Assembly: GCF_018449795.1 (NCBI RefSeq)
Contig: NZ_JAAVVE010000005.1
Coordinates: forward strand, 78,898 to 142,897
From: Sphingomonas sp. dw_22
Lineage (GTDB): Bacteria > Pseudomonadota > Alphaproteobacteria > Sphingomonadales > Sphingomonadaceae
Length of the DNA stretch: 64,000 bases
Direction: 5' to 3'
Shown: positions 1-8,805 of the stretch, in pieces
Layout: every line of letters starts with the position of its first letter
Position numbering within the stretch: the stretch's first letter is position 1
The notes under the pieces: generated by a model
Told to the model about the DNA's origin: nothing
Seen by the model: only the letters and a program-made list of their open reading frames with translations
The model's database searches: none
Translations under genes and position numbers: made by a program

Positions 1-1
1 G

Positions 2-352
2 ATGGTCGATACGCTCGGCATCGCCCGGGTCCGCCATCCCGGCGCCAAACACACGCTCGATGCCCTATGCTCCCGCTACGGCATCGATCTCAGCCAGCGC
101 ACGCTGCATGGCGCACTGCTCGACGCGCAATTGCTGGCTCAGGTCTATGTCGAGCTCACCGGCGGGCGCCAGATCACGCTCGGCCTTGCGGTCGATACGC
201 CGGTGATGCGCGAGACCCCGGCCGAGGCGCCGAATCGCGTGCATGTGCGTCCGGCGCGCCATTTTGCCGCCGATCCGGCGGAACTTGAACGCCACGCAGC
301 CTTTCTCAAGTCCATGGAGGAGCCGCTTTGGGGCTCGGTCGCGTCAACTTGA
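2..352 (+). CDS. dnaQ: DNA polymerase III epsilon subunit, C-terminal part (5' end outside window)
   Basis: This is the 3' end of the proofreading 3'-5' exonuclease subunit of the replicative polymerase. The visible part holds the final exonuclease motif of the DEDDh family: a stretch reading [17 protein letters not shown], then [15 protein letters not shown], where the Asp of LLDAQ and the preceding His belong to the catalytic region. The first in-frame ATG is at base 2, but the family is about 230 residues long, so the true start lies upstream of the window. The tail after about residue 60 is weakly conserved linker that normally contacts the alpha subunit. The hibernation factor gene follows 53 bases later on the same strand. 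Confidence 0.88.
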   Translation: MVDTLGIARVRHPGAKHTLDALCSRYGIDLSQRTLHGALLDAQLLAQVYVELTGGRQITLGLAVDTPVMRETPAEAPNRVHVRPARHFAADPAELERHAAFLKSMEEPLWGSVAST

Positions 353-405
353 CGCACCGGGGCCGCGTTCCCAGTTGCTTTCTCTAGTCAAGTGGAGGTT
401 TTGTC

Positions 406-990
406 ATGGATATCCGCATTTCGGGGCATCAGGTCGATACGGGCGATGCGCTCAAGACGCAGGTGACCGATCGACTCCAGGGTATCGCCGACAAATATTT
501 CTCCCGGGCGCTTTCGGCCCAGGCGACCTTCGGCAAGGGGCCGCATGATTTCGGCTTCACCTGCGACATCGTCATGCACGTGATGCAGGGCCTGGTGCTC
601 AAGGCGACCAACAGCGGCAATGAAGCGCATGGCGCGTTCGACGGGGCGGCCGATCGCATCGACAAGCAGCTCCGCCGCTACACGCGCCGGCTGAAGGATC
701 GCCAGAACGGCGTCGTCAATGCGCTGGCCGAAGTGGGTGCCTATGATGCCGGCTACACGCTGTTCCAGGAGACGGCCGAGGAGGAGGAGCCCTCGGATGC
801 ACCGCTTGTCATCGCCGAGACGCGCGTCGACGTGCCCGAAGCCACGGTCTCGGACGCGGTGATGATGCTCGATCTGCGCCACACCAATGCGCTTCTCTTC
901 CGCAACACCGGCACGGGTGCGTTCAACATGGTCTATCGCCGCGGCGACGGGACGATCGGATGGGTTGAGCCCAACCGCGCACCGGCCTAA
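406..990 (+). CDS. hpf: Long-form ribosome hibernation promoting factor
   Basis: This 194-residue protein binds the 30S decoding region and dimerises ribosomes into inactive 100S particles in stationary phase. The N-terminal beta-alpha-beta-beta-beta-alpha domain covers about residues 1-105. A linker rich in Glu (about 120-132) leads to a C-terminal dimerisation domain (about 138-190) with the typical run from DAVMMLDLRHTNALLF to GTIGWVEPN. Both domains are present, so this is the long form and not the short gammaproteobacterial HPF/YfiA. A purine-rich ribosome-binding site (AAGTGGAGG) lies 7-15 bases before the ATG. ptsN follows after 41 bases, the usual alphaproteobacterial and rpoN-cluster pairing. 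Confidence 0.95.
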   Translation: MDIRISGHQVDTGDALKTQVTDRLQGIADKYFSRALSAQATFGKGPHDFGFTCDIVMHVMQGLVLKATNSGNEAHGAFDGAADRIDKQLRRYTRRLKDRQNGVVNALAEVGAYDAGYTLFQETAEEEEPSDAPLVIAETRVDVPEATVSDAVMMLDLRHTNALLFRNTGTGAFNMVYRRGDGTIGWVEPNRAPA

Positions 991-1031
991 GCGCATCCCC
1001 GCCGGGGCGGGCCAAAGCATTTGGATTACCG

Positions 1032-1499
1032 ATGACCGATTTGAGCGATCTGCTCGTGCCGGAGGCGGTGCTCGCCGGCGTGACTGCTGCCAACAAGAAG
1101 ACGCTGTTCCAGCAATTGGGCGCGGCGGCGGCGCAGGCTTATCATCTCGACGCCAAGCTCGTCGCCGAGCGGCTGGCCGAGCGCGAGAAGCTGGGATCGA
1201 CCGGCTTCGGCGGCGGAATCGCGATTCCGCACGCCAGGATCGAGGGGCTGGCCCATGTCGTCGCGGTCTTCGCGCGCCTGGAGCAGCCGGTCGATTTCGC
1301 CGCGGTGGACGATCTGCCGGTCGATCTGGTGTTCATGCTGCTTTCGCCCGTCGGCGCGGGTGCCGACCATCTGAAGGCGCTCGCCAGCGTCTCGCGTCGG
1401 CTGCGCGACCGCAATTTCGCGGCCAAGCTGCGCGGGGCGGGCTCGCCCGACGCCTTGTTCGCGCTCCTCGCCGGCGTCGAAGCGCGTGACGCCGCCTGA
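1032..1499 (+). CDS. ptsN: PTS IIA-like nitrogen regulatory protein PtsN
   Basis: This 155-residue protein is an EIIA-Ntr phosphocarrier. It accepts phosphate from NPr in the nitrogen PTS and acts as a regulator, not as a sugar transporter. The phosphorylated histidine is visible in the motif GGIAIPHARIEGL (His67). Length and fold match the PTS_EIIA type 2 domain across the whole protein. The gene follows hpf closely, a conserved neighbourhood. Its 3' end overlaps the GTG start of the next gene by 14 bases, which suggests cotranscription and translational coupling with the thioesterase. Confidence 0.93.
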   Translation: MTDLSDLLVPEAVLAGVTAANKKTLFQQLGAAAAQAYHLDAKLVAERLAEREKLGSTGFGGGIAIPHARIEGLAHVVAVFARLEQPVDFAAVDDLPVDLVFMLLSPVGAGADHLKALASVSRRLRDRNFAAKLRGAGSPDALFALLAGVEARDAA

Positions 1500-1965
1500 G
1501 CCTGCGCCAGGCGGCGAGCCGACCGGCGCCGAAGCGCATTTCCGCGCGCTCGAATCGCTCTATGCGGCCGCGCCGATCAACCGGCTGTTCGAATCGGTGC
1601 TGGAAATACCCGAGCCCGGCATCGCGCGGATCCGCTTCATGATCGACGAGCGCTTCTTCCACGCCGGCGGCGCGGCGCATGGCACCAGCTATTTCAAGAT
1701 GCTCGACGATGCCGCCTTCTATGCGGCGAACAGCCTGGTCACCGATCGCTTCCTGCTGACGACGGCGTTCAACCTGCTGCTCACCAAGCCGCTCGGCCCT
1801 GGCCCGGTGGTCGCCGAGGGCCGTTGGGTGAGCGGCCAACGCCGGGTGTTCGTCGCGGAATCGCGGCTGATCGACGCGAACGGCGAGGAAGCGGCGCGCG
1901 GCACGGGCACCTTCATGCGTTCGCGTATCCCGCTCGCCAGCCTGCCCGGCTATCGGGCCGGGTGA
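1486..1965 (+). CDS. PaaI-family hotdog thioesterase
   Basis: This 159-residue protein looks like a PaaI/YiiD-type hotdog-fold acyl-CoA thioesterase. The central part reads HAGGAAHGTSYFKMLDDAAFYAANSLV, the arrangement of the hotdog helix with its conserved His-Gly and Asp. C-terminal strands follow (ATNTRRVFVAESRL-type pattern, residues about 110-145). The start is a GTG inside the end of ptsN; no better in-frame start is visible before the conserved region. The stop overlaps the ATG of the next gene (ATGA). The substrate cannot be read from the sequence. Confidence 0.82.
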   Translation: MTPPEPAPGGEPTGAEAHFRALESLYAAAPINRLFESVLEIPEPGIARIRFMIDERFFHAGGAAHGTSYFKMLDDAAFYAANSLVTDRFLLTTAFNLLLTKPLGPGPVVAEGRWVSGQRRVFVAESRLIDANGEEAARGTGTFMRSRIPLASLPGYRAG

Positions 1966-2306
1966 TGGCGGCGCGGCTCACCAGCGCCATGCTCGTCAGC
2001 GCGCTGGTCCGCCGGGTGAACCAGCAGGGCGGATCGGCGATGGTCCTCGCCCGCGGCGACGAGACTGCGGGCGCGATCCTGTTGCTGACGCTTGAGCGCG
2101 GCGCCCATCCCCGCTTCCTGGAACGCGGCATCGGGCCGGACGGAATGCCCGCCTTGCTCCCCTCGGGGCCTGCCGAAATTGCGGACGAAACCGAGGTCAC
2201 GGCCTATTGGCAACGCCGCCGATCGCGCGATTCGGACCTGTGGGTGGTCGAACTGGATATCGCAGAGGCGGAACGGTTCGCCGCTGAAACGATGGGGATC
2301 GGTTGA
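1965..2306 (+). CDS. DUF1491 family protein
   Basis: This 113-residue protein matches the alphaproteobacterial DUF1491 family by its pattern: a short N-terminal helix (SAMLVSALVRRVNQQGGSA), a middle segment with a GDETAG turn, and the C-terminal WQRRRSRDSDLWVVELD motif. An in-frame reading extends 141 bases further upstream, but the ATG at 1965 overlaps the preceding stop as ATGA, which fixes the start. Its function is unknown. Neighbourhood (ptsN, thioesterase) and overlap suggest one transcript. Confidence 0.8.
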   Translation: MAARLTSAMLVSALVRRVNQQGGSAMVLARGDETAGAILLLTLERGAHPRFLERGIGPDGMPALLPSGPAEIADETEVTAYWQRRRSRDSDLWVVELDIAEAERFAAETMGIG

Positions 2307-2464
2307 CGCGCGCGCGCCTGGCGGGCACAGGCACTCCACTTTCCATAGCGTTGTGCCGCTCGGGGTCAGAGATCGAACGGTTACGCAGTCGGGGGGAAAG
2401 CCCGGAGGATCCCAAAGCAAAGGCGGGGATTCGCCGCGCACCAACCGCATAGTAATGAATCTCA

Positions 2465-3115
2465 ATGAAGTTTCTGCCACGCGCCGCGACTTTCGCGGCT
2501 GTGACCTTCTGCGCTGGCGCACTTGCGAATGCAGCCACGCTCGATGCAACTCCGCTGACCCTGGCGCAGGATGTGCCGGTCAAGCAAATCAACGTCTCGC
2601 AGCCCCAGGATGTTCCCGCGCCCCAGTCGGCGGCGGCTTCCCAGCAGGGCGCAGTCGTTCAGCCCCTTCCCCAGGATCAGGTCGAGGAAGACGCCGATTA
2701 TGCGTCCCTGTCCGATGCCGTCGCTTCGCAGGAAGCTGATTCCGATTCCGATTCCGACCGCGAGCTGACCTGCCTCGCCACCGGCATCTATTACGAAGCC
2801 AAGAGCGAGCCGCTCGCCGGCCAGCTCGCCGTGGCCGATGTCATCCTCAATCGCACCGCTTCGGGCCGTTTCCCCAAGTCGGTCTGCTCGGTAATCACCC
2901 AGCCGGGCCAGTTCTCGTTCGTGCGCGGCGGCAAGCTGCCGACCCCGCCGGCCAACGCGCAGTGGCGCCGGGCGATCGCGGTCGCCCAGGTTGCCAGGAA
3001 GGATCTGTGGGACAGCCCCGCCGGTGACGCGCTCTATTTCCATGCGCGCTATTCCAAGGCGAGCTGGGGCCGCGCCCGCGTCGCAACCGTCGGCAACCAC
3101 GTCTTCTATCGCTGA
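2465..3115 (+). CDS. SleB-type cell wall hydrolase, exported
   Basis: This 216-residue protein has an N-terminal signal peptide (residues 1-23, ending ANA), a low-complexity Gln/Ala/Pro-rich linker with an Asp/Ser repeat (about 92-99), and a C-terminal Hydrolase_2 (SleB) domain from about residue 103. The catalytic glutamate region reads GIYYEAKSEPLAGQLAVADV, and the domain closes with ALYFHARYSKASW and GNHVFYR, typical of alphaproteobacterial family members. SleB-type enzymes cleave peptidoglycan glycan strands; here the protein probably acts in the periplasm. It is monocistronic, with 158 bases of gap upstream. Confidence 0.9.
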   Translation: MKFLPRAATFAAVTFCAGALANAATLDATPLTLAQDVPVKQINVSQPQDVPAPQSAAASQQGAVVQPLPQDQVEEDADYASLSDAVASQEADSDSDSDRELTCLATGIYYEAKSEPLAGQLAVADVILNRTASGRFPKSVCSVITQPGQFSFVRGGKLPTPPANAQWRRAIAVAQVARKDLWDSPAGDALYFHARYSKASWGRARVATVGNHVFYR

Positions 3116-3177
3116 TGGGGTCGCAGGGGCGGCCCGGCGGGCTTCCCCTCGTTCGTGAAATGTTCTAGCGAGCGGGG

Positions 3178-3672
3178 ATGCGCACAGAGCCATCCCCGCT
3201 CGCGGCCTTGCCGGCCGCTTCCCCTCTGTTGGCGGCCGATGTGGCGCGCGGCGTCACGCGCATGCTGTTGCGCCACGATTGCATGGCGATCCCCGAAGTG
3301 CCGCTCGAAGGGGGTCGCCGCGCCGACCTGATGGCGCTCGATTCGCGCGGCAACATCGTCATCGTCGAGATCAAGGTGTCGCGGGCCGATCTGCTTGGCG
3401 ACGGCAAATGGACCGATTATCTCGCCCATTGCGATCGCTTCTTCTGGGCGGTTCCATCGGGTTTCGATCTCCGCCCGTTCGAGCAGCCTGGCTTCCTGCC
3501 CGAGCGCGCCGGGCTGATCGTCGCCGATCGCTACGACGCTGCCGTGGTGCGCGAGGCCGCGACGGTCCCGCTCGCCATCCCGACGCGCAAGAAATGCACG
3601 CTAGCCTTTGGCCGCCGTGCCGCGCGCCGGTTGATCCAACTCGTCGATCCCGAAGCCGAGCAACCGTTTTAG
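3178..3672 (+). CDS. mmcB: MmcB family DNA repair protein
   Basis: This 164-residue protein has the PD-(D/E)xK nuclease-like core of the MmcB family: RRADLMALD followed by IVIVEIKVSRADLLGDGKWTDY, where Asp, Glu-x-Lys and the following Lys form the signature. MmcB is known from Caulobacter as part of a mitomycin C resistance response. A Cys-Asp-Arg-Phe-Phe-Trp-Ala segment and ADRYDA motif follow. It stands alone between the SleB hydrolase and the convergent ankyrin gene. Family assignment is firm; the exact repair role is inferred from family knowledge. Confidence 0.85.
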   Translation: MRTEPSPLAALPAASPLLAADVARGVTRMLLRHDCMAIPEVPLEGGRRADLMALDSRGNIVIVEIKVSRADLLGDGKWTDYLAHCDRFFWAVPSGFDLRPFEQPGFLPERAGLIVADRYDAAVVREAATVPLAIPTRKKCTLAFGRRAARRLIQLVDPEAEQPF

Positions 3673-3704
3673 GTTGTTCGGCCCAAGTTCGTCATCCCGG
3701 CGAT

Positions 3705-4310
3705 TCAGAGCTTCGGCCCGGCCACTGCCCGCACTTTCACCTTCGGCGCATCGGCCAGCAGCTTGGCGATCGCGGGATAGCGCGCTTCCTGCCGGGCATA
3801 GTCGCGCGCCGAGAGGCCGCCGCCGAAATCGGCCTTGTCGGGATCGGCGCCGGCGTCGAGCAGCGCGCGCACGATCTCGATGTCATGCACCTGCACCGCG
3901 CGGATCAGCGGCGTCGCACCGCCGGCATTGGCCAGGTTCACATTGGCCTTCTTGGCGAGCAGCGCGGTGACGCCCGGTTGCCAGCCGCGCTCGGCGGCGA
4001 CCAGCAGGGGCGTATTGCCCTCGCGGTCCTGGATGTTGACGTTCACGTCGGGCTGATTGATGAGCACGGTCAGATAGGTGGCGTCGCTGCGCTTGATAAC
4101 GATATGAAGCGCAGCCTCGCCGGTGTTGCGATCCTTGGTGTTGACGATGCGCAGCGTCTTGTCCTGGAGGAAATTATTGACCTTGGTGCCGTCGGCCTTG
4201 CGGACGGCTTCCAGGAACTCATAGCTGTCGGAAAAATGCTGCGCTGCGGCCGGCGTAGCGGCGAGGACGAGTGCGGCCGCTGCCGCAACGCGAAAGACAC
4301 GAACCTTCAT
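3705..4310 (-). CDS. Exported ankyrin repeat protein
   Basis: This 201-residue protein starts with a signal peptide (residues 1-24, ending AAAQ) and then about four ankyrin repeats (about residues 60-190). The repeats show the usual consensus: GEAALHIVIKRSD, GNTPLLVAAERGW, GATPLIRAVQVHD and LLDAGADPDKADF. Ankyrin repeats mediate protein binding; the partner is unknown. The C-terminal 20 residues are basic. The gene is divergent from the Sco-like gene with 71 bases between them, so the two may share a promoter region. Confidence 0.87.
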   Translation of the reverse strand: MKVRVFRVAAAAALVLAATPAAAQHFSDSYEFLEAVRKADGTKVNNFLQDKTLRIVNTKDRNTGEAALHIVIKRSDATYLTVLINQPDVNVNIQDREGNTPLLVAAERGWQPGVTALLAKKANVNLANAGGATPLIRAVQVHDIEIVRALLDAGADPDKADFGGGLSARDYARQEARYPAIAKLLADAPKVKVRAVAGPKL

Positions 4311-4381
4311 GATACGCGTAAAACCCTTGATGCCAGGAATTCTTGCAACCGAGTCCCTATCAGATCATGGCAGGCGGTGCC

Positions 4382-4966
4382 ATGAATAGGATGTTTCCCG
4401 CCCTAGCGCTGCTCTTGTCAGCCTCCGCGCTTGCCGGCTGCGGCCAGTCCCAGCAGCCGCCGCTTGCCGGCGCGCGGATCGGTGGCCCCTTCGCGCTCAC
4501 CGATCAGAACGGCAAGACGGTGCATGACACGGATTTCGCCGGCAAATATCGCATCGTCTATTTCGGCTACACCTATTGCCCCGATGTCTGCCCGACGGAC
4601 ATGCAGAAGATCGGCCAGGCGATGCGCATCCTCGACAAGGGCGATCCCGCCCTGTCGGACAAGATCGTGCCGATCTTCATCACCGTCGATCCCGAACGCG
4701 ATACGCCGCCGGTGCTCAAGCAGTTCGTCGCCAATTTCCATCCGCGTGTGGTGGGCTTGACCGGCAGCCCCGATGCGATCGCCCGGGTCGCGAAGGATTA
4801 TGCCGTCTATTTCAAGAAGCAGCCGGTCTCGGCCGGCGGCGGTTATCTGGTCGATCACCTCGCGGTCGCCTTCCTGATGGGGCCGAAAGGCGAGCCGATC
4901 GCCTCGCTGCCGATCGACAAGGACGGCGATGCGGTCGCCGCCGATCTCAGGCACTGGGTCCGGTGA
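4382..4966 (+). CDS. SCO1/SenC family copper chaperone lipoprotein
   Basis: This 194-residue lipoprotein has the lipobox SALAGC (Cys20) and a thioredoxin-like Sco domain. The copper-binding and redox CxxxC motif reads YTYCPDVCPTDM (Cys66, Cys70), and the distal copper-ligand His lies in GGYLVDHLAVAFLM. Sco proteins deliver copper to the CuA site of cytochrome c oxidase in the periplasm. A TTG 39 bases upstream would add residues before the signal peptide, so the ATG at 4382 is preferred. The stop overlaps the GTG of the next gene. Confidence 0.91.
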   Translation: MNRMFPALALLLSASALAGCGQSQQPPLAGARIGGPFALTDQNGKTVHDTDFAGKYRIVYFGYTYCPDVCPTDMQKIGQAMRILDKGDPALSDKIVPIFITVDPERDTPPVLKQFVANFHPRVVGLTGSPDAIARVAKDYAVYFKKQPVSAGGGYLVDHLAVAFLMGPKGEPIASLPIDKDGDAVAADLRHWVR

Positions 4967-5397
4967 GCGGGCGTTTCTGGGAAGATACGCCGCTCGACAA
5001 GCTCGACCGGGCGGAATGGGAAGCGCTGTGCGACGGCTGCGGCAAATGCTGCGTCCACAAGCTCGAGGACGAGGATACCGGCGAGGTCCACGCCACCAAT
5101 GTCGCCTGTCGCCTGCTCGATCGGCGGATGGGCCGATGCAGCGACTACAAGCATCGCCACGCCTATGTCAGCGAATGCGTGCGGCTGAATTCGCGCAACG
5201 TCCATGAGATCGAATGGCTGCCCTCTACCTGCGCCTATCGCCTGCGCGCGGCGGGCGAGCCGCTGCCCGGATGGCATTATCTGGTGTGCGGCGATCCCGA
5301 GGCGGTCCATGCCGCCGGCCAGTCGACGCGCGGCTGGACGATCTCCGAGGACGATGCCGGCGATTTCGAGAACCATCTGGTGGATCGCGAGCTGTGA
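4963..5397 (+). CDS. YcgN/UPF0260 family cysteine cluster protein
   Basis: This 144-residue protein belongs to the YcgN (UPF0260) family. It carries the cysteine motif CDGCGKCCVHK near residue 20, a second Cys in NVACRLLD, and further Cys in GRCSDY, SECVRL and STCAYRL. Such clusters probably bind a metal or iron-sulfur centre, but the biochemical function is not known. The start is a GTG overlapping the TGA of the Sco gene by 4 bases; the stop in turn overlaps the next GTG. The three genes appear to be one operon. Confidence 0.87.
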   Translation: MSGRFWEDTPLDKLDRAEWEALCDGCGKCCVHKLEDEDTGEVHATNVACRLLDRRMGRCSDYKHRHAYVSECVRLNSRNVHEIEWLPSTCAYRLRAAGEPLPGWHYLVCGDPEAVHAAGQSTRGWTISEDDAGDFENHLVDREL

Positions 5398-6065
5398 GCG
5401 ACGTCGAGGTCGTCCGCCACGCCCGGGCGCGGCGGATGCGCCTCGCGGTCGATCCGCGCAGCGGCAAGGTGCGGCTCACGCTGCCGCCGCGCGCCTCGCT
5501 CCAGAAGGGGCTCGCCTGGGCGAACGAGCAGCATGCCTGGATCGCCACCCAGCGCGCCGCCTTGCCGCAGGGCACGCCGTTCGAGCCGGACACGCACTTC
5601 CCGTTCGCCGATCGCGAGATCGAGATCGTCTGGCCCGCCGGCAGCGCGCGGACGCCGCGTCTCGAGGGCGATCGCCTGCTCTGCGGCGGCCCGCGCGAGG
5701 GTCTGGAGCGCCGCGTCGAACATTGGCTGAAGCGCGAGGCGCTGCGGGTGCTGAGCGCGGAAACCGCCGAATATGCCGAACGCGCCGGCGTCACCGTCAC
5801 CCGCGTCTCGATCGGCGATCCCACCGGCCGCTGGGGAAGCTGCGCCTCGTCCGGTGCGATCCGCTATAGCTGGCGGCTGATCCTCGCGCCCGCCTTCGTC
5901 CGCCGCGCCACGGTGGCGCACGAAGTCGCCCACCGCGTCCACATGAACCACGGCCCGGCCTTCCATCGGCTGGTGGAAACCCTGTTCGAAGCCGATCCCA
6001 CCCCCGCGCGGGCCTGGCTGCGCCAGAGTGGTGCCGCGCTGCACTGGATCGGGCGCTACTCCTGA
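5394..6065 (+). CDS. YgjP-type metal-dependent hydrolase (DUF45)
   Basis: This 223-residue protein is a YgjP/SprT-like zinc metallopeptidase family member. The zinc motif reads ATVAHEVAHRVHMNHGPAFH (HExxH with the third His downstream), preceded by the family hallmark GRWGSCASSGAIRYSWRLILAP. The reading frame is open 180 bases further upstream, but that part overlaps the YcgN-like gene; the GTG at 5394 overlaps its stop. The last 10 bases overlap the 3' end of the convergent penicillin-binding protein gene. The natural substrate is unknown. Confidence 0.87.
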   Translation: MSDVEVVRHARARRMRLAVDPRSGKVRLTLPPRASLQKGLAWANEQHAWIATQRAALPQGTPFEPDTHFPFADREIEIVWPAGSARTPRLEGDRLLCGGPREGLERRVEHWLKREALRVLSAETAEYAERAGVTVTRVSIGDPTGRWGSCASSGAIRYSWRLILAPAFVRRATVAHEVAHRVHMNHGPAFHRLVETLFEADPTPARAWLRQSGAALHWIGRYS

Positions 6066-8200
6066 GGGAGGCGTCCGTCGTGCGGCGCGCGATCGGGCAG
6101 CGGCTGGACGGCGGGTGGCTGGCGTAGCGGCGCCCGGGTCGGAGTCGGCTGCGGCGCCGGTCCCTTGCCGGTCATCCGGTCGATCCAGCTCTGGTCGAGC
6201 TTGTCCTCGGGCGTCGGCGGGGCCTGGCCCTCCGGCTGGGGCTGTTGCTCGCTCCCGTCGGTCTGGGGCTGCTGGTCCTCGGGCAGCGGATTGCCGTCCT
6301 GGTCGACGAACATGCCGTTGTCGGGCGCGCCATAGGCGTCCTCCTCGGGCTCGAGCTGATATTCGGGCAGCGTCACCTGGGTATCGAACTGCTCGACCGG
6401 CCGGTTCGCCACCGCCTTGCCCATGAAGGCGGAGAAGGCGCGCGCCGGCGCGGTGCCGCCCTGCAGGCCGGGCACCACCCGGGCATCGTCGCGACCCATC
6501 CATACGCCGGTAGTGAGCCCGCTGGAAAAACCGACGAACCAGCCGTCCTTGTTCGACGTCGTCGTGCCGGTCTTGCCCGCCACCGGCCGGCCGATCTGCG
6601 CGGCGCGGCCCGTGCCCGTATTGACCGCGGTCTGGAGCAGGTCGGTCATCTGCGCGGCGACATAGGGGGCGACCAGCACATGGCTGGTATCCACCTCATG
6701 CTGGTAGATGACGTTGCCGTTCGCAGTGACGCGGGTGATGCCATAGGGCGTCACCGCCACGCCCTTGCTGGCGACCGAGGCGAAGGCCCGCGTCATGTCG
6801 ATCAGCCGCACGTCGGACGTGCCGAGCACCATCGCCGGATGGGTATCGATCGGCGTGGTCAGCCCGAAGCGCTTGGCCATGTCGGCAACGGTGCCGAAGC
6901 CGACTTCCTGCCCCAGCTTCGCCGCGACCGTGTTGATCGAATAGGCGAAGGCGGTGCGCAGCGTGATCTCGCCGCTGTTGCGGCCCGAGCTGTTGCGCGG
7001 GCTCCAGCCGGCGATCGTGACCGGCTCGTCGACGATTGTGTCGTCGGGCTTGTGGCCGGCCTCCAGCGCCGCGAGATAGACGAACAGCTTGAACGCCGAA
7101 CCCGGCTGGCGCGTCGCCTGGGTCGCGCGGTTGTAGATCGACGCGACATAGTCCTTGCCGCCCACCAGCGCGCGCACCGCGCCGTCGCGGTCTAGGCTCA
7201 CCAGCGCGCCCTGGGCATTGCCCGGCGCGTTCTTGCGGATCGCATCGTCGGCGGCGCGCTGCATGCCCAGGTCCAGCGTCGTCCAGACTTCCAGCGGCGC
7301 CTCGGTCTCGTCGATCAGCACTTCGAGCTGGGGCAGCGCCCAGTCGGTGAAGTAGCGCACGCTGTTCTGCTTGGGCTCGGGCGCGAGCTGGACGGACTTG
7401 GGATCGGTCGCGTCAGCCTCGGCGCGGGAGATCTTGCCCGCGTCCACCATCACGTCGAGCACCACGCTGGCGCGGTTCACCGCGGCCTCGGCATCGGCGG
7501 TCGGCGAATAATGCGACGGCGCCTTCACCAGCCCGGCGATCACCGCCGCCTCGGCCAGCGTCAGGTTGGTCGCCGGATGGCCGAAGAATTTCCGGCTCGC
7601 CGCGTCGATGCCGTAGGCGCCGCCGCCGAAATAGACCTTGTTGAGATAGAGCTCCAGGATCTGGTGCTTGGAGAATTTCCGCTCCATCGCCAGCGCCAGG
7701 ATGCCCTCGCGGAACTTGCGGCCCAGATTATATTTGTTCGACAGGAAGATCGTCCGCGCGACCTGCTGGGTGATGGTAGATCCGCCCTGGAGCCGCCGGC
7801 CCTCGTCGTGCAGCCGCTTCGCCACCCACAGCATGCGCGCGACGCCGATCGGATCGACGCCCCAATGCGATTCGAATCGGCGATCCTCCACGGCGACGAT
7901 CGCGTCGCGCATCACCTTGGGGATCCGGTCATAGGAGATCCACTCGCCATAGCTCGGCCCGAGCGAGACGAGCACCGTCCCGTCCGCGGCGTGGACGCGG
8001 ATCATCTGGCCGTTGGGCGAGGATTTCAGCTCGTCATAGCTCGGCAGCGACGATTTGGTCGAATAGACCGCGATGCCCAGGCCGATCAGCGCGACCAGCG
8101 CCAGCGTGCCGCCGGCGATGAAGGTCCACAGGAAGATGCGCTTCCACGCGGAGCCCCTGCGCCACCAGGATTTGCGGGAAGATTTGGATCTGGATGCCAT
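6056..8200 (-). CDS. Class A penicillin-binding protein (PBP1A type)
   Basis: This 714-residue bifunctional peptidoglycan synthase has a short basic cytoplasmic tail, one membrane helix (about residues 21-46), then a GT51 glycosyltransferase domain with the catalytic Glu in EDRRFESHWGVD (Glu105) and GGSTITQQVAR. The transpeptidase domain shows SAFK (catalytic Ser), SIN and KTGTT boxes. The C-terminal 90 residues are Pro/Gln/Glu-rich and disordered. It polymerises and cross-links peptidoglycan at the outer face of the inner membrane. No partner gene is adjacent; msrB lies 43 bases upstream in the same direction. Confidence 0.94.
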   Translation of the reverse strand: MASRSKSSRKSWWRRGSAWKRIFLWTFIAGGTLALVALIGLGIAVYSTKSSLPSYDELKSSPNGQMIRVHAADGTVLVSLGPSYGEWISYDRIPKVMRDAIVAVEDRRFESHWGVDPIGVARMLWVAKRLHDEGRRLQGGSTITQQVARTIFLSNKYNLGRKFREGILALAMERKFSKHQILELYLNKVYFGGGAYGIDAASRKFFGHPATNLTLAEAAVIAGLVKAPSHYSPTADAEAAVNRASVVLDVMVDAGKISRAEADATDPKSVQLAPEPKQNSVRYFTDWALPQLEVLIDETEAPLEVWTTLDLGMQRAADDAIRKNAPGNAQGALVSLDRDGAVRALVGGKDYVASIYNRATQATRQPGSAFKLFVYLAALEAGHKPDDTIVDEPVTIAGWSPRNSSGRNSGEITLRTAFAYSINTVAAKLGQEVGFGTVADMAKRFGLTTPIDTHPAMVLGTSDVRLIDMTRAFASVASKGVAVTPYGITRVTANGNVIYQHEVDTSHVLVAPYVAAQMTDLLQTAVNTGTGRAAQIGRPVAGKTGTTTSNKDGWFVGFSSGLTTGVWMGRDDARVVPGLQGGTAPARAFSAFMGKAVANRPVEQFDTQVTLPEYQLEPEEDAYGAPDNGMFVDQDGNPLPEDQQPQTDGSEQQPQPEGQAPPTPEDKLDQSWIDRMTGKGPAPQPTPTRAPLRQPPAVQPLPDRAPHDGRLPQE

Positions 8201-8243
8201 CGAAGGGTGGTCGGATACTGCCTATCCGGCCAACTCACAAGGA

Positions 8244-8681
8244 TTAGGAGTGGTCCGCCTCGTTGCCGCTAGCGCCGTCCGCGTTGCCGCCACGTGAACG
8301 AAACTCCAGGCTCAGCGAATTCATGCAGTAACGCAGCCCTGTCGGCGGCGGCCCATCGGGGAAGACATGGCCAAGATGCCCGTCGCAGCGCGCGCAGCGC
8401 GCCTCGATGCGGCGCATGCCATGGCTCACATCGGCATGCTCGACGACATGGTCCGCCGCGATCGGCTGGGTGAAGCTCGGCCAGCCCGAACCCGAATCAT
8501 ATTTGTCGACGCTGTCGAACAGTTCGAGCTGGCACGCGGCGCAGCGATAGATGCCGTCGGCCTTGTTGTTGTTGTAGCGGCCGGAAAAGGCGCGTTCGGT
8601 GCCGGCTTCGCGCAGCACATGGAATTGTTCTGGGCTCAGGCGCTTGCGCCACTCGGACTCGGGGAGATTCAGATGCTCCAT
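8244..8681 (-). CDS. msrB: Peptide-methionine (R)-S-oxide reductase MsrB
   Basis: This 145-residue enzyme reduces methionine-R-sulfoxide in proteins. The zinc site is formed by CAAC (Cys47, Cys50) and CARC (Cys96, Cys99); the catalytic Cys lies in [11 protein letters not shown] (Cys119). The His of [10 protein letters not shown] is also present. There is no signal peptide, so it is cytosolic, unlike the msrA product near 30.3 kb. The C-terminal 15 residues after the SelR domain are low-complexity. It probably shares a transcript with the downstream PBP gene, 43 bases away. Confidence 0.95.
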   Translation of the reverse strand: MEHLNLPESEWRKRLSPEQFHVLREAGTERAFSGRYNNNKADGIYRCAACQLELFDSVDKYDSGSGWPSFTQPIAADHVVEHADVSHGMRRIEARCARCDGHLGHVFPDGPPPTGLRYCMNSLSLEFRSRGGNADGASGNEADHS

Positions 8682-8805
8682 GGCCCCGATGTGTGCTCGC
8701 CCGTGCCTTCCGTCAATCCGGATTGACGATGATCCGCTTCATGCCGCCGCGGACGGCAGGATTCCGATTGCGGGGCGCGCGGCCGCGATATAGCGGCGTC
8801 GGACC

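Noticed and set aside
341..356. Short palindrome GCGTCAACTTGACGC at the dnaQ stop
   Set aside because: A 7-base stem with no loop and no T-run, within coding sequence. It is probably chance, and the GTCAAC core alone does not make it a member of the intergenic element family.
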